A stretch of DNA of 61,641 nt from Chloroflexi bacterium TSY (GCA_019217005.1 JAHBNG010000088.1:1-61641), one strand, 5' to 3'. Positions 36,562-47,335 are shown, numbered from the stretch's first letter. The notes: a model not told the origin generated them from the letters alone. Translations and numbers: made by a program.

Positions 36562-39006
36562 ATGGTGCTTGATCAAACTATTTCGACGAGTTCGCAAGAT
36601 CACACGAGCAATGGGGATCAACTGCTCAATGAAGATCAGACATTGGAAATATCCCCACTTGGACAACATGGCGTTTTGGCCTTTCTGCCGATGCTCTATG
36701 TTGGCTGGGCAGATGAAGTATTCACACCCAGTCAGATTGATACGATTACCACACTGATTGAACAGCAAAGATGGCTGACTGAACCTGAAAAAGAACAATT
36801 ACAAAAATGGATGGATCCAACGAACCCGCCATCAGTGGCGGACATACGATCGTGGTTGGTTCATATCCGTCAGGCAGCAACGGAAATCCCTGAACAATCG
36901 CGCCAAACATTGGCTGAATTGGGCCTTCAAATGGCCCTAATTGGCGCTGTACATGGTCAAGGCTATCAGAATGGACGGTGTTCTTCACCAGAAGCATGTC
37001 GAGCCTTAGATGCAGTGGAAGATGCGTTGGGTGTGGTCAGCCGAGAGGCTTTACACTCTATCTTTGCAGACGAAGTTCGACCAGCAGTTGTTTCCAATAT
37101 TGTCGACCGCTCGACATTCGATGTAGCAGCGATGACGCATGTTCTGGATCGATCATCTCCAGATATCCGACGAAAAGTGCGTCAACTGTTGAGTGACCCC
37201 GTCTTTGCCTACGAACATATGCCTGACAAAGAACAATATCGGGAACGAGTCCTCGGGTGGTGCAAGCTATTGGCGCAGCAAGGATTAGGTTCGCTAGGCT
37301 ATCCAGAAGCATATGGAGGAGAAGGTGATATTGCCAAATATCTCGTGGTTATGGAAATGTTGAGCTATCATGATTTGAGCTTGGTGATCAAATTTGGTGT
37401 TCAATTCGGTCTCTTTGGCGGTAGTATCCATCAGCTTGGTACCGAAATGCATCATCGCAAGTATCTACCCGATGTGAGTACACTCGCCTTGCCCGGTAGC
37501 TTCGCCATGACAGAGTTGGGCCATGGCTCAAACGTACGCGATATTGAGACGATAGCACGGTATGACAAAGAAACCCAAGAGTTCGTCATTCATACACCAA
37601 GCGAGTCAGCGCGGAAGGAATATATCGGCAATGCAGCCCGTGATGGTCGTCTGGCTACGGTTTTTGCGCAACTGGAAATTGATGGTGAACGGTATGGTGT
37701 CAATACATTTTTAACCCCCTTACGCGATGATGCTGGTCGTGCAATGCCTGGCATAACCATTGAAGACAATGGCGACAAAATGGGACTAAATGGCGTCGAC
37801 AATGGGCGTATCTGGTTTGACCATGTTCGCATTCCGCGAGAAAATATGCTGAATCGGTTTGCAGAGGTTACTCCAGAAGGAGAGTACCAGAGTTCGATTG
37901 GAAGTGAATCACGCCGCTTCTTTACAATGTTGAGTACCCTGGTGGCAGGACGCGTTGGCAACGCTCAATCTGCATTGAGCGTTGCCAAATCGAGCTTGAC
38001 GATTGCCTTACGCTACGCAGCACGCCGACGGCAATTTGGACCGGATGGCGAAGCTGAGACCCTCTTGATCGACTACCAATCCCATCAACAGCGGCTCATG
38101 CCCTTGCTTGCCAACGCATATGCCCTTGACTTTGCGCTTAAATATCTCACACAGCGTTATGCCAATCGAAAAGAAGAGGAGATGCGAGAAATTGAGACGC
38201 TGGCAGCCGGACTCAAGGCATTTAGCACGTGGAATACGACCAAGACAATTCAGGCGAGTCGGGAAGCTTGCGGCGGTCAAGGATATCTGGCAACGAATCG
38301 GTTTGCGGCATTAAAAGCCGATACCGATATCTATACAACCTTCGAAGGTGATAACACCGTTTTGATGCAATTGGTTGGCAAGGCTTGTTTGGCTGACTTT
38401 AAACAGCAGTTTCATGATATGAAGCTCTTGAGCCTGGTCCAATACATTGCCAATCAGGCGACACGGGCAGTGACTGAACAAAACCCTGTCATCACCCGAA
38501 TGACTGACGAGAAACATTTACACGATAGGGCCTTTCATTTGAGCGCTTTTCGATATCGCGAAGAGAGCATCTTGGTGTCGCTCGCAAAACGGTTGAAACG
38601 ACGGATTGATGCTGGAGTCGATTCATACGAGGCGTTTATTCAATGCCAGAATCATCTGCTCAATTTAGCCCATGCGCACGTGGAACGCCGGATCCTTGAA
38701 CAATTCATCGCCGGTATCGCTGCACTGGATGCCGAAGAAATGCCAGGCGATGCCAATGACGAAGAGCGTGCAGATTCCTCGTCAATTAAAGATATATTAG
38801 AGAAGCTTTGTACCTTATTTGCTTTGTCTCACTTGCATAAGCATCGCGGTTGGTATCTAGAACATAGCTATCTTGAACCAAACAAAGCCAAGGCAATTCG
38901 GCGTCAGATCGACCTGCTCAATACTGAAATCAGTCAAGAAGCGGTTGGATTGGTGAACGCATTTGGGATTCCAGATCAATGCTTGGCCGCACCAATCGCT
39001 CTTTAA
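36562..39006 (+). CDS. acyl-CoA dehydrogenase/oxidase family protein
   Basis: An 814-residue flavoprotein for the first step of fatty-acid beta-oxidation. The N-terminal 150 residues are an extra helical region. The core follows: GYPEAYGGEGDI, the FAD/substrate segment FAMTELGHGSNVRDIET, KMGLNGVDNGRIWFDHVRIP, RRQFGPDGEAETLLIDYQSH and ACGGQGYLATNRF then DIYTTFEGDNTVLMQ. The length and the ACGGxGY/TFEGDNTVL pair are typical of acyl-CoA oxidase-type enzymes. The start ATG 36562 has a strong GAGGAGG upstream (36548-36554); a longer frame to 36505 is rejected. First gene of the fad operon. Confidence 0.92.
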   Translation: MVLDQTISTSSQDHTSNGDQLLNEDQTLEISPLGQHGVLAFLPMLYVGWADEVFTPSQIDTITTLIEQQRWLTEPEKEQLQKWMDPTNPPSVADIRSWLVHIRQAATEIPEQSRQTLAELGLQMALIGAVHGQGYQNGRCSSPEACRALDAVEDALGVVSREALHSIFADEVRPAVVSNIVDRSTFDVAAMTHVLDRSSPDIRRKVRQLLSDPVFAYEHMPDKEQYRERVLGWCKLLAQQGLGSLGYPEAYGGEGDIAKYLVVMEMLSYHDLSLVIKFGVQFGLFGGSIHQLGTEMHHRKYLPDVSTLALPGSFAMTELGHGSNVRDIETIARYDKETQEFVIHTPSESARKEYIGNAARDGRLATVFAQLEIDGERYGVNTFLTPLRDDAGRAMPGITIEDNGDKMGLNGVDNGRIWFDHVRIPRENMLNRFAEVTPEGEYQSSIGSESRRFFTMLSTLVAGRVGNAQSALSVAKSSLTIALRYAARRRQFGPDGEAETLLIDYQSHQQRLMPLLANAYALDFALKYLTQRYANRKEEEMREIETLAAGLKAFSTWNTTKTIQASREACGGQGYLATNRFAALKADTDIYTTFEGDNTVLMQLVGKACLADFKQQFHDMKLLSLVQYIANQATRAVTEQNPVITRMTDEKHLHDRAFHLSAFRYREESILVSLAKRLKRRIDAGVDSYEAFIQCQNHLLNLAHAHVERRILEQFIAGIAALDAEEMPGDANDEERADSSSIKDILEKLCTLFALSHLHKHRGWYLEHSYLEPNKAKAIRRQIDLLNTEISQEAVGLVNAFGIPDQCLAAPIAL

Positions 39007-39008
39007 AT

Positions 39009-39037
39009 GCTTATCCGAAAAGTTCTGTGACGATAAG
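39009..39037 (-). repeat. half copy of the TCCGAAAAG-type palindrome in the fad operon
   Basis: GCTTATCCGAAAAGTTCTGTGACGAT is the complement of the family's right half (compare 47419-47444, identical over this stretch). It sits between the first two fad genes, directly before the AGGAG of the second. Confidence 0.8.
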
Positions 39038-39065
39038 GAATAACCATAATTAGGAGTCATCGTCT

Positions 39066-41501
39066 ATGTCTCATGGAATCAATCATGTTGCTGTAATCGG
39101 TGCTGGCACGATGGGGGCTTCGATTGCCGGCCATCTGGCGAACGCAGGGGTTGCAGTGACACTTCTCGACATTGTACCAACCGAGTTAACCGAGGACGAA
39201 GCTGCGGCTGGTCTCACGCTTGAACATCCTCAGGTGCGCAACCGAATTGTTCAGGCAGGCTTTGATCGTATGACCAAGCTAAAACCTGCAAATTTGTTTA
39301 CTCGAAGCGCAATCGACCGGATTACTCTCGGAAATCTGGAAGACGACTTTGAGGAGGCTGTTGGAAAAAGTGATTGGATCGTCGAAGCGATTATCGAACG
39401 GTTGGAGCCAAAGCAACAACTGATGGAACGGTTAGAAGCAAATGCGCCCGCTGACGCCATCATTACCACCAATACGTCAGGCATTCCCGTTCATTTAATC
39501 AGCCAAGGCCGTGGCGCTGACTTCAAAAAGCGCTTCTTTGGCACGCACTTTTTCAATCCACCTCGCTATCTGCATTTGCTCGAGCTGATTGCGACAGATG
39601 CCACAGATGGTGCAATGGTAAATCGTATGAAGGAGTTTGCGGAAGTCCGGCTGGGCAAAGGGGTCGTGATCTGCAAAGACACACCGAACTTTGTGGCGAA
39701 CCGTATGATCAGCTTCATCCAAAGCGACGTGATGGAATATGCTATTACAAATGGATATACGGTCGAAGAGGTTGACCGCTTGACAGGGCCTCTATTGGGG
39801 CGTCCCAAAACAGGCACATTCCGTTTGAATGACGTGGTGGATGTCGACATCATGACCCTGGTAGGAAAGAATCTGTACGATTTAATTCCCCACGATGACG
39901 ATCGCGAGATTTTGCGCGGCAAACATGGAACGTCAGTCATGAGAGCGCTTGTGAAAAACAACTTGCTTGGCAACAAGACGGGGCAAGGATTTTACAAGAC
40001 AGTGACAGACGAGAAGGGAAGCAAGAGCTTCTGGGGCTTAGATTTACAGACCGCTGCCGAGAGCGGCGATATTGACTATGTTGCCCCCCAGAAGCCAAAA
40101 TGGGAAAGTGTGGGAAGTGCTCGAGATTTACCACTGGAAGAACGGTTGCGCAGTCTAACCAGTGCTGAGGATGCTGCGGGAAAGCTTATTTGGCATACAC
40201 TGTCTCGGACAATGGCCTATGCATCCAAGCGCATTCCTGAAATCTCTGACACGCTGGTCAATATTGATAATGCAATGAAGTGGGGATTTGCCTGGGAGAT
40301 GGGACCGTTCGAGACGTGGGACGCACTTGGGGTTCGTCAAACCCTGGAGCGGATGGAGCATGAAGGGATCGCGGTTGCCGGTTGGGTCCAGGAAATGCTA
40401 GAGAGTGGACATGAATCCTTCTATTCCTATGATGGCACCCAGCAATTGGCCTACAGAATTTCAGATAAGCGCTATGTTGCGGTTGACCAGAACGAACTCG
40501 TGCTGAATGTGGCTGACGTTCGTCGTTTAGGAAATACGATTGATAAGAACGACTCTGCCAGCTTGTTGGATATGGGTGACGACGTTTTGTTACTGGAGTT
40601 CCACAGCAAAATGAATGCACTCGATCCCGATGTATGGAAGATTGCCGGAACAGCTATCGATCATTTGAATAACGGCTCTGCTGGGCTGGTCATCGGCAAT
40701 GATGGCGATAATTTCAGCGTGGGTGCCAATATTATGCTCTTTGCCATGGCTGCCCAATCTGGCATGTGGGACGAGATCGAGAAAGGTTTACGCTTGGGGC
40801 AAGATACGTTGATGGCGTTGCGTCAAGCGCCCAAGCCTGTGGTGGCTGCCGCATTCCAGATGGCGTTGGGTGGCGGAGCAGAGACGCTCATGGCCGCAGA
40901 CCGAGTCGTTGCACACGCCGAAAGTTATGTTGGCCTGGTCGAAGTTGGTGTTGGCATTGTGCCCGGGTGGGGTGGCTGCAAGGAATTAGTACGTAGGCAG
41001 ATTAGCCCACATATGCATGCCCTCAACGTGAATCCGTCGCCCTATCTGCAGCAGGTCTTTGAGCAGATTGGTTTTGCGAAGGTCTCCACATCGGCTGTCG
41101 AAGCACGCGATGCTGGTTTTTTGGGTGAAGATGATCGCATCATCATGAACCGCGAACATCTGTTGGCGATGGCCAAACAGGAAGTGTTACATATGCAAAA
41201 TGACTACACGCCGCCGACCGTCAGAGGAAATGTTTATGCTGCTGGTAGCGATCAACTGGCCAATATGCGTATTGGCATCTATATGCTGCGAGAAGGTGGT
41301 TATATTAGTGAACACGATGCGTTGATTGCGGAAAAGCTGGCCCACGTTCTTTGTGGTGGTGAATTAAGCGGCCCCAACTGGATGGATGAACAATATTTTC
41401 TAGAGTTGGAGCGAGAGGCGCTTTTGAGCCTAGCTGGCGAAGAGAAGACACAAGCGCGACTCTGGCACATGTTGCAGAACAATAAGCCGTTGAGGAATTA
41501 A
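39066..41501 (+). CDS. 3-hydroxyacyl-CoA dehydrogenase / enoyl-CoA hydratase
   Basis: An 811-residue bifunctional beta-oxidation enzyme. The N-terminal NAD-binding GAGTMGASIAGHLANAG and the HFFNPPRYLHLLEL and GKGVVICKDTPNFVANRM motifs belong to the dehydrogenase. The C-terminal domain (from about 485) is crotonase-like (NFSVGANIMLF, AAFQMALGGGAETLM, GLVEVGVGIVPGWGG). The domain order is reversed relative to E. coli FadB, as is common for FadN-type proteins. AGGAG lies upstream. It is flanked by half palindromic repeats on both sides. Confidence 0.94.
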   Translation: MSHGINHVAVIGAGTMGASIAGHLANAGVAVTLLDIVPTELTEDEAAAGLTLEHPQVRNRIVQAGFDRMTKLKPANLFTRSAIDRITLGNLEDDFEEAVGKSDWIVEAIIERLEPKQQLMERLEANAPADAIITTNTSGIPVHLISQGRGADFKKRFFGTHFFNPPRYLHLLELIATDATDGAMVNRMKEFAEVRLGKGVVICKDTPNFVANRMISFIQSDVMEYAITNGYTVEEVDRLTGPLLGRPKTGTFRLNDVVDVDIMTLVGKNLYDLIPHDDDREILRGKHGTSVMRALVKNNLLGNKTGQGFYKTVTDEKGSKSFWGLDLQTAAESGDIDYVAPQKPKWESVGSARDLPLEERLRSLTSAEDAAGKLIWHTLSRTMAYASKRIPEISDTLVNIDNAMKWGFAWEMGPFETWDALGVRQTLERMEHEGIAVAGWVQEMLESGHESFYSYDGTQQLAYRISDKRYVAVDQNELVLNVADVRRLGNTIDKNDSASLLDMGDDVLLLEFHSKMNALDPDVWKIAGTAIDHLNNGSAGLVIGNDGDNFSVGANIMLFAMAAQSGMWDEIEKGLRLGQDTLMALRQAPKPVVAAAFQMALGGGAETLMAADRVVAHAESYVGLVEVGVGIVPGWGGCKELVRRQISPHMHALNVNPSPYLQQVFEQIGFAKVSTSAVEARDAGFLGEDDRIIMNREHLLAMAKQEVLHMQNDYTPPTVRGNVYAAGSDQLANMRIGIYMLREGGYISEHDALIAEKLAHVLCGGELSGPNWMDEQYFLELEREALLSLAGEEKTQARLWHMLQNNKPLRN

Positions 41502-41512
41502 ACTTTTCGGAT

Positions 41513-41526
41513 AAACATAAGGAGAA
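41513..41526 (+). repeat. short remnant of the TCCGAAAAG-type palindrome
   Basis: CTTTTCGGATAAAC matches the right arm of the family. It is in the 34-base gap between the dehydrogenase and thiolase genes, 9 bases after the stop. Confidence 0.5.
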
Positions 41527-41535
41527 CATATCATA

Positions 41536-42711
41536 ATGAATAACGCCGTAATTGTGTCCGCAGCCCGAACCGCTGTCGGAAAGGCACCGAGGGGACGTTT
41601 ACGCACGATGAGACCCGACGATATAGCCGCAGAGGTGCTCAAGTCAACTGTTGAGCGGGCTGGCGTTGTGCCAGATATCGTAGAGGATGTGATCATGGGA
41701 TGTGCCGCACCAGAGGCTGAGCAGGGCATGAATGTGGCCCGTATTGCCTCACTGCGGGCTGGATTTCCAGACAGTGTCTGTGGACAGACGGTCAATCGTT
41801 TTTGCTCCAGCGGTTTGCAAACCATTGCACACGGCGCACAACAGATCATGTCTGGTATGGGCGAAGCTGTTATTGCAGGCGGGGTCGAGAGTCTATCTCG
41901 TGTGCCAATGAGTAGCAACAAGTTTATGGCTAATCCGGTTTTGTCAAAGGAGCATCCTGGCGTCTACATTGGTATGGGGTTAACAGCCGAGAATGTAGCA
42001 CAACAGTTTGAAGTAACGCGTGAGGAACAAGATGCCTTTGCGTTGCGAAGCCACCAACGAGCCGCAACTGCGCAAGATGCCGGGAAATTTGACAAAGAGG
42101 TCGTATCGCTCAATGTGACGATTGTAGAAGGCAAGGGGAGAGAGACATCTGAAACGAGTTACACGTTTGACAAAGATGAAGGAATTCGTCGCGATACAAA
42201 CAGTGAAGCACTCGCCCGCTTGCGCCCAGTTTTTCATGCCAAAGGCACAGTAACGGCCGGCAATAGTAGCCAGACGAGTGATGGTGCAGCTGCTGTGCTT
42301 CTCATGAGCGAAGAGCGAGCCAAAGCCGAGGGATTAACACCAATGGCCCGGTTCGTGAGCTTTGCCGTAGGTGGCGTACCACCTGAGGTGATGGGCATCG
42401 GCCCCATTGCGGCCGTTCCTAAAGCCCTGAAATTCGCGGGGCTTGGTTTGAAAGATATTGATCTGATTGAGCTAAACGAGGCATTTGCCGCTCAAGCGCT
42501 TGCTGTCATCCGAGAATTGGGAATGGACGAAGAGATTGTGAATGTGAATGGTGGTGCAATTGCGTTGGGACATCCATTGGGATGTACTGGGGCCAAGCTC
42601 ACGGTTCAGATGCTGCATGAATTGGAGCGTCAAGACAAGCAGTTTGGAATGGTGACGATGTGCATCGGCGGTGGAATGGGTGCGGCGGGAATTATTGAGC
42701 GATTAAATTAG
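41536..42711 (+). CDS. acetyl-CoA C-acyltransferase (3-ketoacyl-CoA thiolase)
   Basis: A 391-residue thiolase, last step of beta-oxidation. The acylated Cys90 is in [10 protein letters not shown]. The C-terminal [18 protein letters not shown] gives the His, and [10 protein letters not shown] gives the second Cys. AAGGAG precedes the ATG. It ends the three-gene operon; a minus-strand histidine kinase lies immediately beyond. Confidence 0.96.
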   Translation: MNNAVIVSAARTAVGKAPRGRLRTMRPDDIAAEVLKSTVERAGVVPDIVEDVIMGCAAPEAEQGMNVARIASLRAGFPDSVCGQTVNRFCSSGLQTIAHGAQQIMSGMGEAVIAGGVESLSRVPMSSNKFMANPVLSKEHPGVYIGMGLTAENVAQQFEVTREEQDAFALRSHQRAATAQDAGKFDKEVVSLNVTIVEGKGRETSETSYTFDKDEGIRRDTNSEALARLRPVFHAKGTVTAGNSSQTSDGAAAVLLMSEERAKAEGLTPMARFVSFAVGGVPPEVMGIGPIAAVPKALKFAGLGLKDIDLIELNEAFAAQALAVIRELGMDEEIVNVNGGAIALGHPLGCTGAKLTVQMLHELERQDKQFGMVTMCIGGGMGAAGIIERLN

Positions 42712-43423
42712 ACTGTTGGTAACTACTTCAGACTAGCGACGAAAAATGCCGGGGATTTTGAGCGTCGAATTCACATCCTCTGTCGGGAAAATCCTCGGCA
42801 TAAGTCACGGCAATGCAACTTTCAGCCAAACGGTAAAGGTGCTTCCCTCTCCGGGCGTACTTTCCACATCTATCTTGCCACCGTGACGTTGTACAATCTC
42901 CTGGCAAATTGACAATCCGAGTCCCGTTCCGGGGGATTTAGTCTTACGGCTAGCATCACCACGGAAAAAACGCTCAAATATCTGTATGCGTTCATCAGGC
43001 TCCATACCGTACCCTGTATCCTTCACAGAAAAGCCTACCCAATTTTCCCCATCTCTCTGCTGTTCAAAAGTAGAAACGAGCACAGAGCCACCAGCAGACG
43101 TGTAGTTGATGGCATTCGTGAGCAAGTTTGCGGCAACTTGCTCGATGAGTGTGATATCGGCCCAAATGCAAGGGAGAAATGGTGGGAAATCGACCAATAG
43201 GTCAACACCTGCCCCTTGTGCAATTTCTGACCGATCTGAAACCAAATCTTTGAGGAATTGATTGAAGTTGAAATTCTCCTTTTGAAAATCTATCTGTTCC
43301 CGGTCAAGGCGCGAAATTGTCAGCAAATCATCAATCAAGTGATGGAGGCGGTTGGCCTCGCGCGTCAACGTGTCCATATATTTATCACGCCGTTCAACGT
43401 TACCTTTTTCCAGAAGAGTCAAA

Positions 43424-44917
43424 CTTTACTTTCTGGTAAAAGAAAAGAGATGAGGTGAGAAATGTGACAAAAAGCGGTTAGCAGTTCATCCTAAAGGTAG
43501 AGAACCCAAAAAGGAGGAAGGAATGCTAACCGCGCCAGAAATAACTATAGCAGTACTGATGAATGTATTGCAAGTAACGCCGATGGGAACAAACGTAAAT
43601 GTAATGCGTCTGATGTGGGCAATGCTGAATGGGTCGTTTCTGAAAAGTCGAGGAGCAATCCATAGCGCATTGAAAGAAAGCGGGTTTGAAGATGAGGAGC
43701 TCCGGCGAAGCTGGTGGAGCTTTCGATATGGATCATGGGATATCACAAGTCTGCTGGGGTCGTGGCAAGAAGAAGTGGAAAGGGAATGGGAGGCAAAAAA
43801 GTTAGAAGGGTACCGAGTGAAAAGCATAGATATCACAGGGTTCTGGCGACCGAAGCTGCAAGGGAAAGTGAACCGACTCTATAACTCAACGGCTCGTCGG
43901 GCATTGCCCGCGCTCATCTTTGGAGTGATGATAAGCTCGGGGGAGATAGGCGGGAAGCGAGTGCCACTGCTCAAGGCAATCATGAGATGCACGGTTGGAA
44001 CAAAGGAAAGTGAGTTTCGGAAAAGCTGCTGAAAGAGACGAAGAAATCACTGGAGTCAGACGAAGTGGCGGTGGTCGATGCCGGGTTTACAATCAGAGAA
44101 ATGCTAGAAAGCGGCATCGACCGATTTGTCCTGCGGGAAGCCATTAACTGCACAGTGCGCCGCAATGAGTTCCCCAAACGCAAAGAAAAGGCAGACCACC
44201 TGAATATGGTGATATTGTGCGTCCGCTCTCGCAGCTATAAGGGAAAGCGACTCGAGGCTACAACTCCGGACTCGTCTGGTCGCTTTCTCTATAGTGGTCG
44301 CCTGATTTGCTATCAAGCATGGCACAATCTCGTCCCCAGAACAACCAAGGTGGATACAGCCAACCGTACCTACTCGATTTACGTCATTCAGGATCCGGCC
44401 TACAACACACCTTTGGTTTTGGCGACCGTTATGACTTTGCAGCCTGAAACCATTTATCTTGTCTACCTGGAACGCTGGCCTGTTGAACCTCCCCCCTTGG
44501 CTTCCAAGCAGATGATTGGCTTACATCGTCAATTTGTTCATGCCGATGAGGCTTGTTTCCGCTTACCTGAACTGGGGCTGCTGGCTGGCAATCTTCTTTC
44601 CCATTTAGCCGCTTCTCTTCCTCCCATACCGACTGGCTACTGGGATCGAGAGCCTCAATCCACTCCCGGCAGGCTGCGCCGTGTTCTCTCGAGTGCTCTT
44701 TTTCCAACTCCTGACCAACTCGACCCTGACTTTCGGAAAAAGGCCTCGGTTTCACACCATTTCCCTAAAGGCGTTCTCGCTCATCGCCGCCTCAATGCCG
44801 CTGCTTAAACTAGCCGAGCACTATTTTTACATTTTATCCCGTTTTTTCAGGGTGGATTCTTTTTTCCGCCCCTTTCGGTTTGCCCTTTGTCACTCAAGCC
44901 TTTACCAGAAAGTAAAG
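43424..44917 (+). mobile_element. insertion sequence of 1494 bp with 19-bp ends
   Basis: Ends CTTTACTTTCTGGTAAAAG and the complementary CCTTTACCAGAAAGTAAAG (one mismatch) are flanked by a 5-bp duplication TCAAA (43419-43423, 44918-44922). It carries a broken DDE transposase on the plus strand. The family is not assigned: end sequence and duplication length fit IS4-like groups but this is not decisive. Confidence 0.9.
43523..44808 (+). pseudogene. DDE transposase, frameshifted
   Basis: The first frame (43523-44032) starts at an ATG with GGAGG nearby and reads into a stop at FRKSC. The protein continues in the -1 frame (SEKLLKETKKS, then VVDAGFTIREMLESGIDRF, the second catalytic Asp region). 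A second frame break is visible near 44200-44240, where KGRPPEYGDIVRPLS in one frame passes to SYKGKRLEATTP in another. The C-terminal YLERWPVEPPP segment carries the Glu. No good slippery site is present, so decay is more likely than programmed frameshifting. Confidence 0.85.
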
Positions 44918-45696
44918 TCAAATAAAATTTGATATTGGCGAGAGGTGTACGCAATTCATGAGAAACATCGGAAACAAATCGATCCTTCGCACGGGCTAAT
45001 TCCTTATCCTTTGTGATATCGCGTAAAACACCCACAAAATAGCGGATCTTGTTGTTTCGGGTGCATACGGGAACAATGGTCACGAATCCTTCGTAATGTG
45101 TGTCATCTTTACGCCGATTGATCAGCTCACCCTGCCAGGAGTTACCCTGGTGAATGACTCGTTTGAGCTCACTATATATATATTCGGGAGTTTTGCCGCT
45201 CTTTAAGATGGCTGGGGTTTTACCCAACACTTCCGCTTGTGAGAATCCGTTCAGTTTTTCCCATGCTGGATTCACATATTCGATTCTCTCGTCGACACCA
45301 GTAAAGATCACCGCATCATCCATGTTCGCCAGAATAATATTCAATCTTTCTCGTTCTGCCTGGAATCGGGCTGTTCGCTGAGAAATCAGTTCTTCCATAT
45401 CCCGTTTCTCTACGCTTAATTCTCGTCCGATTAGAATAGCACCGTTGAATCTATTTGAATTATCATAAATGGGTGCAAGCGACATTCCGAGCCAAAACTC
45501 ATACCCCTCTTTGTGTCTGGGCTTGATAATGAGTTGTTCTAAAGTTTCATGCTGTAAAAGGCGATACCACAAGTCTGCAATTAGGGTACTTTTTTCAGGA
45601 TAAATGTGCTTCATTTTGCGGCCGAATGCTTCCTCAGCACTGTATCCAAACACCTTTTCAGCGACTGGATTCCACTGACAGACCTTTCCCTGTTTA

Positions 45697-46997
45697 GGCC
45701 AATCCAAAAAATAAAATATACGCGAGAAGGTGTTAAACTAGCTCTCCAAAAGGAGCAAAAATGACAATCTCGCCAGAAATGGTTGAAGTCTTGAAAGAGA
45801 CGAAGGCCATGTTAAGTGGATACGAAAGAAGGCACTTCATGGCCCAAACGGTCAAAACGATATGCGAAGGGAGTCCGACGAAAGCAGAACGAGAGTTGGG
45901 CTGGAATCGGGTGACGATAGCCAAAGCCCTGGAAGAACTAGAAGGCGGCTTCTGTTATGTCGACCAAAGCCACCGACGTGGTCGCAAAAAAGCCGAAGAC
46001 CATATCCCCACTTTACTGGCCGATATGGTTGAAATCGCCGATCAATTCAGCCAGACCGATCCCACCTTTCGAACCCCCCAATTGTACACTCGACTAACCG
46101 CCGCCGAAATGCGTACCCAGCTCATCGAGCAGAAAGGATACACAGATGAGGAATTGCCTGGCGAAGAGGCCATCCGCTTGAAGCTCAATGAGTTAGGCTA
46201 TGGCTCAAACCGGGTCAAAAAAAGTCAACCAGTGAAAAAGATCCCAGAGACCGATGCGATCTTTGATAGAATTCATCAGATCAATCAAGAAGCGGATGCA
46301 GACGAGACGGTTCTGCGCCTCTCTTGGGATGCCAAAGCGACGATTTTACTTGACCGTTTCTCGAGAGAAGGGATAAGTCGAGTGGTTGTCAAAGCGCTCG
46401 ATCATGACTTTCAAGATAAGAAGACCGAGAAAGTCACTCCTTTTGGCATTTACCTCCCTTCAACCAAGGAACTCTTTCTTTACTTGACTCAGTCGAAAGT
46501 GACTAGTGACTTTATTGTCGACTGCCTGATTGATTTTTGGGAAAGCGTACGTGAACACTTTCCTCACGTCAAGACCCTCGTGATCAATCAGGACAATGGT
46601 CCCGAAAATCATACCCGTCGGACTCAGTTTATGTATCGTCTCACTCAGTTTGTTGAGCACTATCGTCTCTCTATTCAGCTCGCCTGCTACCCTCCTTATC
46701 ACAGTAAATACAACCCCATCGAACGGGTTTGGGGCCATCTTGAAAAACACTGGAACGGTTCTCTTCTCGATTCTCTTGAGACCGTTCTCAATTTTGCCCG
46801 TTCTTTTCGCTTTAACCAACTACAACCCTTCGTTCACCTGAATTCCACTCTTTATGAGACCGGCGTCAAACTCACTCAGAAAGAGATGGACCGTTTGGCA
46901 CAACGCTTCCAACGTTTACCTGGTTTAGAAAAATGGTTTGTCCTTATTCCCCCTCTCCATTCTCTCGTTCGCGTATAATTATTTTTTTGGTTTAGCC
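45697..46997 (+). mobile_element. ISAzo13-like insertion sequence of 1301 bp
   Basis: Imperfect inverted ends of about 28 bp can be aligned (left GGCCAATCCAAAAAATAAAA, right complement GGCTAAACCAAAAAAATAAT, both then TATACGCGA). A 3-bp duplication TTA flanks them (45694-45696, 46998-47000). It encodes a full-length transposase and may be active. These boundaries are supported because excision restores the histidine kinase PAS domain exactly. Confidence 0.88.
45761..46978 (+). CDS. ISAzo13-family transposase
   Basis: An intact 405-residue transposase. An N-terminal HTH region (KTICEGSPTKAERELGWNR) is followed by a DDE core: LSWDAKATILLDRFSREG, LVINQDNGPENHTRRTQF and YPPYHSKYNPIERVWGHLE, as in Rhodopirellula-type ISAzo13 transposases. 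AAAGGAG precedes the ATG. Its stop codon lies within the right end of the element. Confidence 0.93.
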   Translation: MTISPEMVEVLKETKAMLSGYERRHFMAQTVKTICEGSPTKAERELGWNRVTIAKALEELEGGFCYVDQSHRRGRKKAEDHIPTLLADMVEIADQFSQTDPTFRTPQLYTRLTAAEMRTQLIEQKGYTDEELPGEEAIRLKLNELGYGSNRVKKSQPVKKIPETDAIFDRIHQINQEADADETVLRLSWDAKATILLDRFSREGISRVVVKALDHDFQDKKTEKVTPFGIYLPSTKELFLYLTQSKVTSDFIVDCLIDFWESVREHFPHVKTLVINQDNGPENHTRRTQFMYRLTQFVEHYRLSIQLACYPPYHSKYNPIERVWGHLEKHWNGSLLDSLETVLNFARSFRFNQLQPFVHLNSTLYETGVKLTQKEMDRLAQRFQRLPGLEKWFVLIPPLHSLVRV

Positions 46998-47184
46998 TTA
47001 TCAAATACAATCACGACACTCGGAATATATTTTATGAGCGTGGAACTCTCATGAATTAGATGAAGATCTGTTATCATATTTGGAATATTTCTACATCTCA
47101 ACAACCTCTACTAAGCGTCATGTGGAATTTTTGGTTCAAAGGCATTGAGGCTGAATTACATCAACAAACTCTCAACAGAAATTA

Positions 47185-47335
47185 GACAGTGTGTCCCAAG
47201 GTGTGTAAATGAAGGTCACTTACTTAAAGAACCTGCTCCATTTATACTCCGCAGCAGCACATTATAACATTCTTTCTCGACTAAAAAGTGTTATTTTATG
47301 GCGTTGCTCAGTATACACGCTTTGTGGTACACGCG
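47185..47335. mobile_element. 151-bp MITE (GTGTGT-CC family), long form
   Basis: Ends GACAGTGTGTCCCAAGGTG and CTTTGTGGTACACGCG, with an exact 8-bp target duplication AGAAATTA (47177-47184 and 47336-47343). Compared with the 79-81-bp copies it holds about 65-70 extra bases, flanked by TATAC on both sides (47243-47247 and 47312-47316), so the longer form may itself carry an insertion. It lies 108 bases upstream of the histidine kinase start. Confidence 0.8.

Larger units (their letters stand above)
42805..47077 (-). pseudogene. PAS-PAS histidine kinase gene interrupted by two insertion sequences
   Basis: Three segments on the minus strand belong to one gene: 47077-46998, 45693-44918 and 43418-42805. 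Rejoined after removing both elements and one copy of each target duplication, they make one frame of 489 residues. It has an N-terminal PAS (SVVIVFDKQGKVCQWNPVAE across the first junction, FGYSAEEAFGR), a second PAS (VIFTGVDERIEYVNPAW), HisKA with the phospho-acceptor in VSHELRTPLANIKFYL, and HATPase with NLLTNAINY, DTGYGM and GTGLGLSI. There is no transmembrane segment, so it would sense a cytoplasmic signal. It is inactive as it stands. Confidence 0.93.

Noticed and set aside
44020..44070. Programmed -1 frameshift in the transposase of the 1494-bp IS
   Set aside because: The local CGGAAAAGC is not a good slippery site, and another frame break occurs further on, so decay is the simpler explanation.
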